In this document: positions 61,160-64,000 of the stretch, one piece after another
Position numbering within the stretch: the first letter of the stretch is position 1
Layout of the letters: each line of letters opens with the position of its first letter
Assembly (NCBI GenBank): GCA_049510975.1
Contig: JBEKYM010000005.1
Coordinates: 57,566-121,565 of the forward strand
Origin: JAKACA01 sp049510975
Lineage (GTDB): Bacteria; Actinomycetota; Acidimicrobiia; Acidimicrobiales; Bog-793
Length of the DNA: 64,000 nt
Direction: 5' to 3'
Notes under the pieces: model-generated
Database searches by the model: none
What the model saw: only the letters and a program-made list of their open reading frames with translations
Told to the model about the DNA's origin: nothing
Translations under genes and position numbers: made by a program

Positions 61160-62431
61160 CTAGCTTTGCGGCGCGGAGCCTGCGCGCGCGAGCACGTGGG
61201 CACGAGCGGCCTCTGGTGTGCGAGGTACGCCACCCGCGTTCCCCATCTCGATGACGAAGGCTGTGGCAGCTCTCACGCCATTGGCCAGCAACGTCTGCTG
61301 CTGCTCGACAGTGAGGTCGAAGTCCGTAGCCGTGAGACCGGCGCTGTCGACAAAGATCGTCCGCCCGGCAGTGGTGGCATCGACGTTGTAGGTGTCCCAC
61401 TCGTTCAGCGCGGTCCGCATGCATCGGATCCCGACGGCCAGCGAGCTCTCGCACGCACTCGTGACCGGGAAGTTCGTCGGCAGAGCCGACAGCTTGATCC
61501 CGATAGTGGGCCATCGCGGGGGGTTGCCGTCGATCCGATCGAAGGCGGAGATGGGGAAGTTCCGCAGCATGCCGCCGTCGACCCACGTGACCGTGCCGCC
61601 GGCGTAGCGCTGGGTGACGGCACCGCCGCCGGGGCTGGGCACGTCCACCACGGCCGGCAGCGCCGTGAAACAGACAGGGTCGAAGAAGAACGGAATCGAC
61701 ATCGAAGCTCGCACGGCGGCGACGACATCCTCGCTGTCAGGGTCGTGCCCGTAGATGGGGTAGTCCCAGGGAAGCCTGACGAGGCACGCTCGCGTCACGT
61801 CGGAGGTGTGGACGACGACACGGTACTCGTGGCCGGGCGGCAAGCTCATTCCTGGATCGTCTTGCGTCGTCAGCCGGAGGTCGGCAAAGGACTTCACCCC
61901 GAGGTCGTCATGAAGAATCGGTCCGAGCCAGTCGAGCAGGTAGTCGCCGTTGTAGAGGCCAAGCTTGTGACTGAGGATGGCGGCGTCGGCAGCCATCGAA
62001 CCGACCTTGCCGCCGTGATGATCGAGAAAGTGGTGGATCTTGCCCTCGGGCATGAAGTTGCTGAAGTCCAGAGTCTCCATGTACTGCTTGAGACCGACCA
62101 TGGATCGGCCGCCCTTGCTCAAGGATGCGATCAGGGCCGCAGCGATAGCGCCGGCGCTCGTTCCGGCAACGCCCCGGAACGAGTAACCCGCTTCCTCGAG
62201 CACGAGCACGGCACCGACGAGGCCGATGCCCTTGACGCCGCCACCCTCGAGCGCCAGGTCGGCGACGAGCTGTCGCTGTCCGCCGGCCTGGGTCGCCGGC
62301 ACGCCGTCGGCTTCGAGCAACTTCGCCGCGGCCGCCGCGAAGGTCTCCTGGAGTTGCGGAGTCCGGCGATAGCCCCGCTCTTGTGTCGGATCGATCAGGA
62401 TGCCACCTGAGTCCGCGGTGATCTCGCTCAA
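61160..62431 (-). CDS. Patatin-like phospholipase
   Basis: 423-residue lipid acyl hydrolase. Oxyanion loop LALEGGGVKGIGLVGAVLVLEEAGY near residue 54, nucleophile GVAGTSAGAIAAALIAS near 85 and dyad Asp in WVDGGMLRNFPI near 275 are intact. Start is taken as TTG 62431, with GGAGGA five bases upstream; the longer open frame continues through the AT-rich control region and is unlikely. It is divergent from the winged-helix regulator gene, which may control it. Confidence 0.85.
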   Translation of the reverse strand: MSEITADSGGILIDPTQERGYRRTPQLQETFAAAAAKLLEADGVPATQAGGQRQLVADLALEGGGVKGIGLVGAVLVLEEAGYSFRGVAGTSAGAIAAALIASLSKGGRSMVGLKQYMETLDFSNFMPEGKIHHFLDHHGGKVGSMAADAAILSHKLGLYNGDYLLDWLGPILHDDLGVKSFADLRLTTQDDPGMSLPPGHEYRVVVHTSDVTRACLVRLPWDYPIYGHDPDSEDVVAAVRASMSIPFFFDPVCFTALPAVVDVPSPGGGAVTQRYAGGTVTWVDGGMLRNFPISAFDRIDGNPPRWPTIGIKLSALPTNFPVTSACESSLAVGIRCMRTALNEWDTYNVDATTAGRTIFVDSAGLTATDFDLTVEQQQTLLANGVRAATAFVIEMGNAGGVPRTPEAARAHVLARAGSAPQS

Positions 62432-62559
62432 GGATTCCTCCGTCTCTCGAGTGGTCCTCCTCCCGCGAAGAGTAACGCGGCGGGATCGGCTCGGGCTCGG
62501 AGCCGCCTCGGCGAGATCGACGTGGGATGGACGGCATTCCGCCAATACAAGTCTTGTGT

Positions 62560-62595
62560 TTCTAGTTATTAGAGACTTGGTAAATATAACTAGAA
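62560..62595. promoter_or_regulatory. Palindromic operator candidate
   Basis: Two perfect 10-base arms, TTCTAGTTAT (62560-62569) and ATAACTAGAA (62586-62595), are separated by 16 bases. The stretch is AT-rich. A second, overlapping inverted repeat has arms CAAGTCT (62549-62555) and AGACTTG (62573-62579). They sit between divergent genes for a patatin and a winged-helix protein, a common layout for self-control by the regulator. Confidence 0.6.
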
Positions 62596-62602
62596 TCAAT
62601 GT

Positions 62603-62608
62603 TATGAT
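62603..62608 (+). promoter_or_regulatory. -10 box of a possible leaderless promoter
   Basis: TATGAT ends 7 bases before ATG 62616, so transcription would begin at or next to the start codon. No ribosome binding site precedes that ATG, which fits a leaderless mRNA. The right arm of the palindrome lies just upstream, so binding there would block RNA polymerase. A weak -35 (TTGGTA at 62577) has a 20-base spacer. Confidence 0.4.
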
Positions 62609-62615
62609 ATGACAT

Positions 62616-62900
62616 ATGGAGGACTGGCGCATACTCACACGGCACGCCCGCGTTCTCCTTTGTATCGCCGAGGATTCTCACATCAGGCTGCGAGACATCG
62701 CCTCCCGACTCCATATCACCGAGCGCAGCGCCTACGGAATCGTCAACGACTTGACAGCCAGCGGTTACGTGGTGAAGCGGAAGGAGGGTCGGCGCAATCG
62801 CTACGAGATCCAGGGCCACTTGCCAATGAGGGATCCCGTCGGCCGACAACCGACGATCGGCGAGCTACTCGATGTCCTCGTCAAGGTCAGGGACTTCTAG
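62616..62900 (+). CDS. Small winged-helix transcription regulator
   Basis: 94-residue protein with a helix-turn-helix (LRDIASRLHITERSAYGIVNDLTASGYVVKRKEGRRNRYEIQ, residues 25-66), whose wing is the KRKEGRRNRYEI segment, as in MarR- or ArsR-like regulators. There is no effector domain, only a short C-terminal helix (TIGELLDVLVKVRD) likely used for dimer formation. It probably binds the palindrome in its own upstream region. Confidence 0.85.
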   Translation: MEDWRILTRHARVLLCIAEDSHIRLRDIASRLHITERSAYGIVNDLTASGYVVKRKEGRRNRYEIQGHLPMRDPVGRQPTIGELLDVLVKVRDF

Positions 62901-62973
62901 CGCAGGTGCGCGCGGCTGTCGTCGGGGCGGAACAGGGCTGTGTGCGGGGAGCATGCCGCCGTAGGCCCCGGCC

Positions 62974-63927
62974 CTACTGTTCCGCGGTGGCGTGGAGCCT
63001 CTCCTCGGCATGCTCCACGCGATTACGACCTAATTGTTTGGCTCGGTACAGAGCATCATCAGCCTCTTTGAGCACGTCGTTCATGGACCGCTGACGACTT
63101 GAATCGAGGGTAGCCAGACCTGCGCTGACACTGACGACACCGGTCCTCGTACCGAGGTGTGGGATGCTCAACTGCTCCACGGCGACTCGCATCCGTTCTA
63201 CGGCGATGGCACCGTCGCTGACAGATTGCTCGGGGAAGATACAGAGGAATTCGTCGCCGCCGTATCGATAGAGAGCATCACCGCTCCGGGCTTGAGTTCT
63301 CAGCTCTGCCGCCACCGCGCACAGGACTTCATCTCCCGCTTGGTGACCGTAAGTGTCGTTGTAGGTCTTGAACTGATCGACGTCGACGAGTGCGATGCAG
63401 TAACTGTGGCCATAGCGGTTCACGCGTGCCTCGAGGAGCTCGCGATCCTCCGTCAGGGCACGTCGGTTGCCCAGCGTGGTGAGGGGGTCCCGGCGGGCGA
63501 GCTCGGCGAGATCGTCGTTGAGTTGCTCGAGCTCACGCTGTTGGCCCGCCAGCTGCTGGTAGAGCGACGAGACCCGGGCGGCTGCAACGAGACGAGCCTG
63601 GAGGTCGTCGGTGTCGAGCGGCTTGATGAGATAGTCGTCGGCGCCCGCATGCATTCCCTCGAGGATGTTGGCACGGCCTCCGTGGCTGGTCACCAAGATG
63701 AAATAGACGTAGTCGCCTGGCTGTGCCCGAATGTTGCGACACAGGTCAAGGCCGGTGAGTCCGGGCATCGCCCAGTCGCTGATCACCACATCGGGTCGGA
63801 ATGAGCGAAAGGCCTCCCACGCCTCGACCCCGTTGCTCACCGATTGGGGCACGTGGCCGAGATGGCGGAGCACGACCTCTGCGATGAGCCGGGAGGACTG
63901 CTCGTCATCGGCGACCAGGATTCTCAT
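62974..63927 (-). CDS. Response regulator with GGDEF diguanylate cyclase output
   Basis: 317-residue protein that likely makes cyclic di-GMP when phosphorylated. Receiver at 1-120 with VADDE near 5, Asp in VVISDWAMPGLTG near 52 and the Thr/Lys positions VTSHGG and YLIKPLD. A coiled linker (SSLYQQLAGQQRELEQLNDDLAELA) leads to a GGDEF domain with RRDPLTTLGNRRAL near 144 and an intact YGGDEF near 225. ATG 63927 starts the receiver; it overlaps the stop of the gene upstream by 4 bases, so the two are coupled. Confidence 0.92.
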   Translation of the reverse strand: MRILVADDEQSSRLIAEVVLRHLGHVPQSVSNGVEAWEAFRSFRPDVVISDWAMPGLTGLDLCRNIRAQPGDYVYFILVTSHGGRANILEGMHAGADDYLIKPLDTDDLQARLVAAARVSSLYQQLAGQQRELEQLNDDLAELARRDPLTTLGNRRALTEDRELLEARVNRYGHSYCIALVDVDQFKTYNDTYGHQAGDEVLCAVAAELRTQARSGDALYRYGGDEFLCIFPEQSVSDGAIAVERMRVAVEQLSIPHLGTRTGVVSVSAGLATLDSSRQRSMNDVLKEADDALYRAKQLGRNRVEHAEERLHATAEQ

Positions 63928-64000
63928 GAGATCGGGCTGCCAGGGTGGAGGGCGGCGCACACCCGCTCGAGCTCGCGTTCGATCGCCGCCACGAGCTCGA
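63924..64000 (-). CDS. C-terminal fragment of a gene cut by the window edge
   Basis: On the minus strand the last 24 codons read ELVAAIERELERVCAALHPG followed by SPIS and a stop that overlaps the ATG of the diguanylate cyclase gene (ATGA). The rest lies beyond the right edge. Given the coupling to a response regulator it may be a sensor kinase or Hpt protein, but the fragment is too short to tell. Confidence 0.5.
   Translation of the reverse strand, partial: ELVAAIERELERVCAALHPGSPIS

Overview
The window is high-GC bacterial DNA, roughly two thirds G+C by eye, with tightly packed genes and GTG and TTG starts next to ATG. Many neighbouring genes overlap by 4 bases. The gene content (a NarL/DesK-type two-component pair, cytochrome P450, single-chain biotin-dependent acyl-CoA carboxylase, UvrD-type helicase with HRDC domain, a DosR-like site) points to an actinomycete-type bacterium. 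A member of the Acidimicrobiia is my best guess, but no rRNA or ribosomal gene is present to confirm it. I see no tRNA, rRNA, insertion sequence, prophage or CRISPR array.

Layout. 1-10 kb: end of a secreted protein gene, site-2 protease, 5-oxoprolinase genes (pxpA and a pxpB-pxpC fusion), sugar epimerase, DUF2237 protein, SAM hydrolase-like protein, a UvrD-type helicase and MsrB. 10-22 kb: overlapping gnd-pgi, a LuxR-type two-component system, a serine-acetyltransferase-like protein, a second helicase with HRDC domain, a PAS/degenerate-GGDEF protein and a flavin oxidoreductase. 22-27 kb: cupin, ammonium transporter, patatin-like protein and a ferritin-like/DUF362 fusion.

27.4-37.5 kb holds the most interesting locus, a likely undescribed RiPP (ribosomally made, modified peptide) operon. 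A cyclase-ATPase-TPR regulator is followed by a 219-residue precursor with twelve Cys-Trp motifs, several in perfect 12-residue tandem repeats. Next come a fused leader-binding/E1-like/YcaO cyclodehydratase, a SagB-type dehydrogenase, and two adjacent genes matching the two halves of VioB, an enzyme of tryptophan-derived pigment synthesis. The expected chemistry is conversion of Cys to thiazoline and then thiazole beside each Trp, with a further step by the VioB-like pair. The junction between precursor and cyclodehydratase has a 20-bp tandem duplication and no ordinary start codon.

37.5-51.8 kb: hotdog thioesterases, a possibly dormancy-regulated small protein, a beta-lactamase-family hydrolase, PsiE-like membrane protein, alpha/beta hydrolase, lipoprotein, phosphodiester-glycosidase-like exoprotein, cyclic 2,3-diphosphoglycerate synthetase-like protein, then acyl-CoA carboxylase divergent from P450 and SDR genes (lipid or steroid metabolism). 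51.9-59.2 kb: three secreted beta-propeller-type proteins (GH43-like with B-lectin, kelch, RCC1) with a phosphotransferase-like gene and an amidase. 59-64 kb: hybrid histidine kinase, a second patatin divergent from a winged-helix regulator with a palindromic operator candidate between them, and a response-regulator diguanylate cyclase overlapping a gene cut by the window edge.
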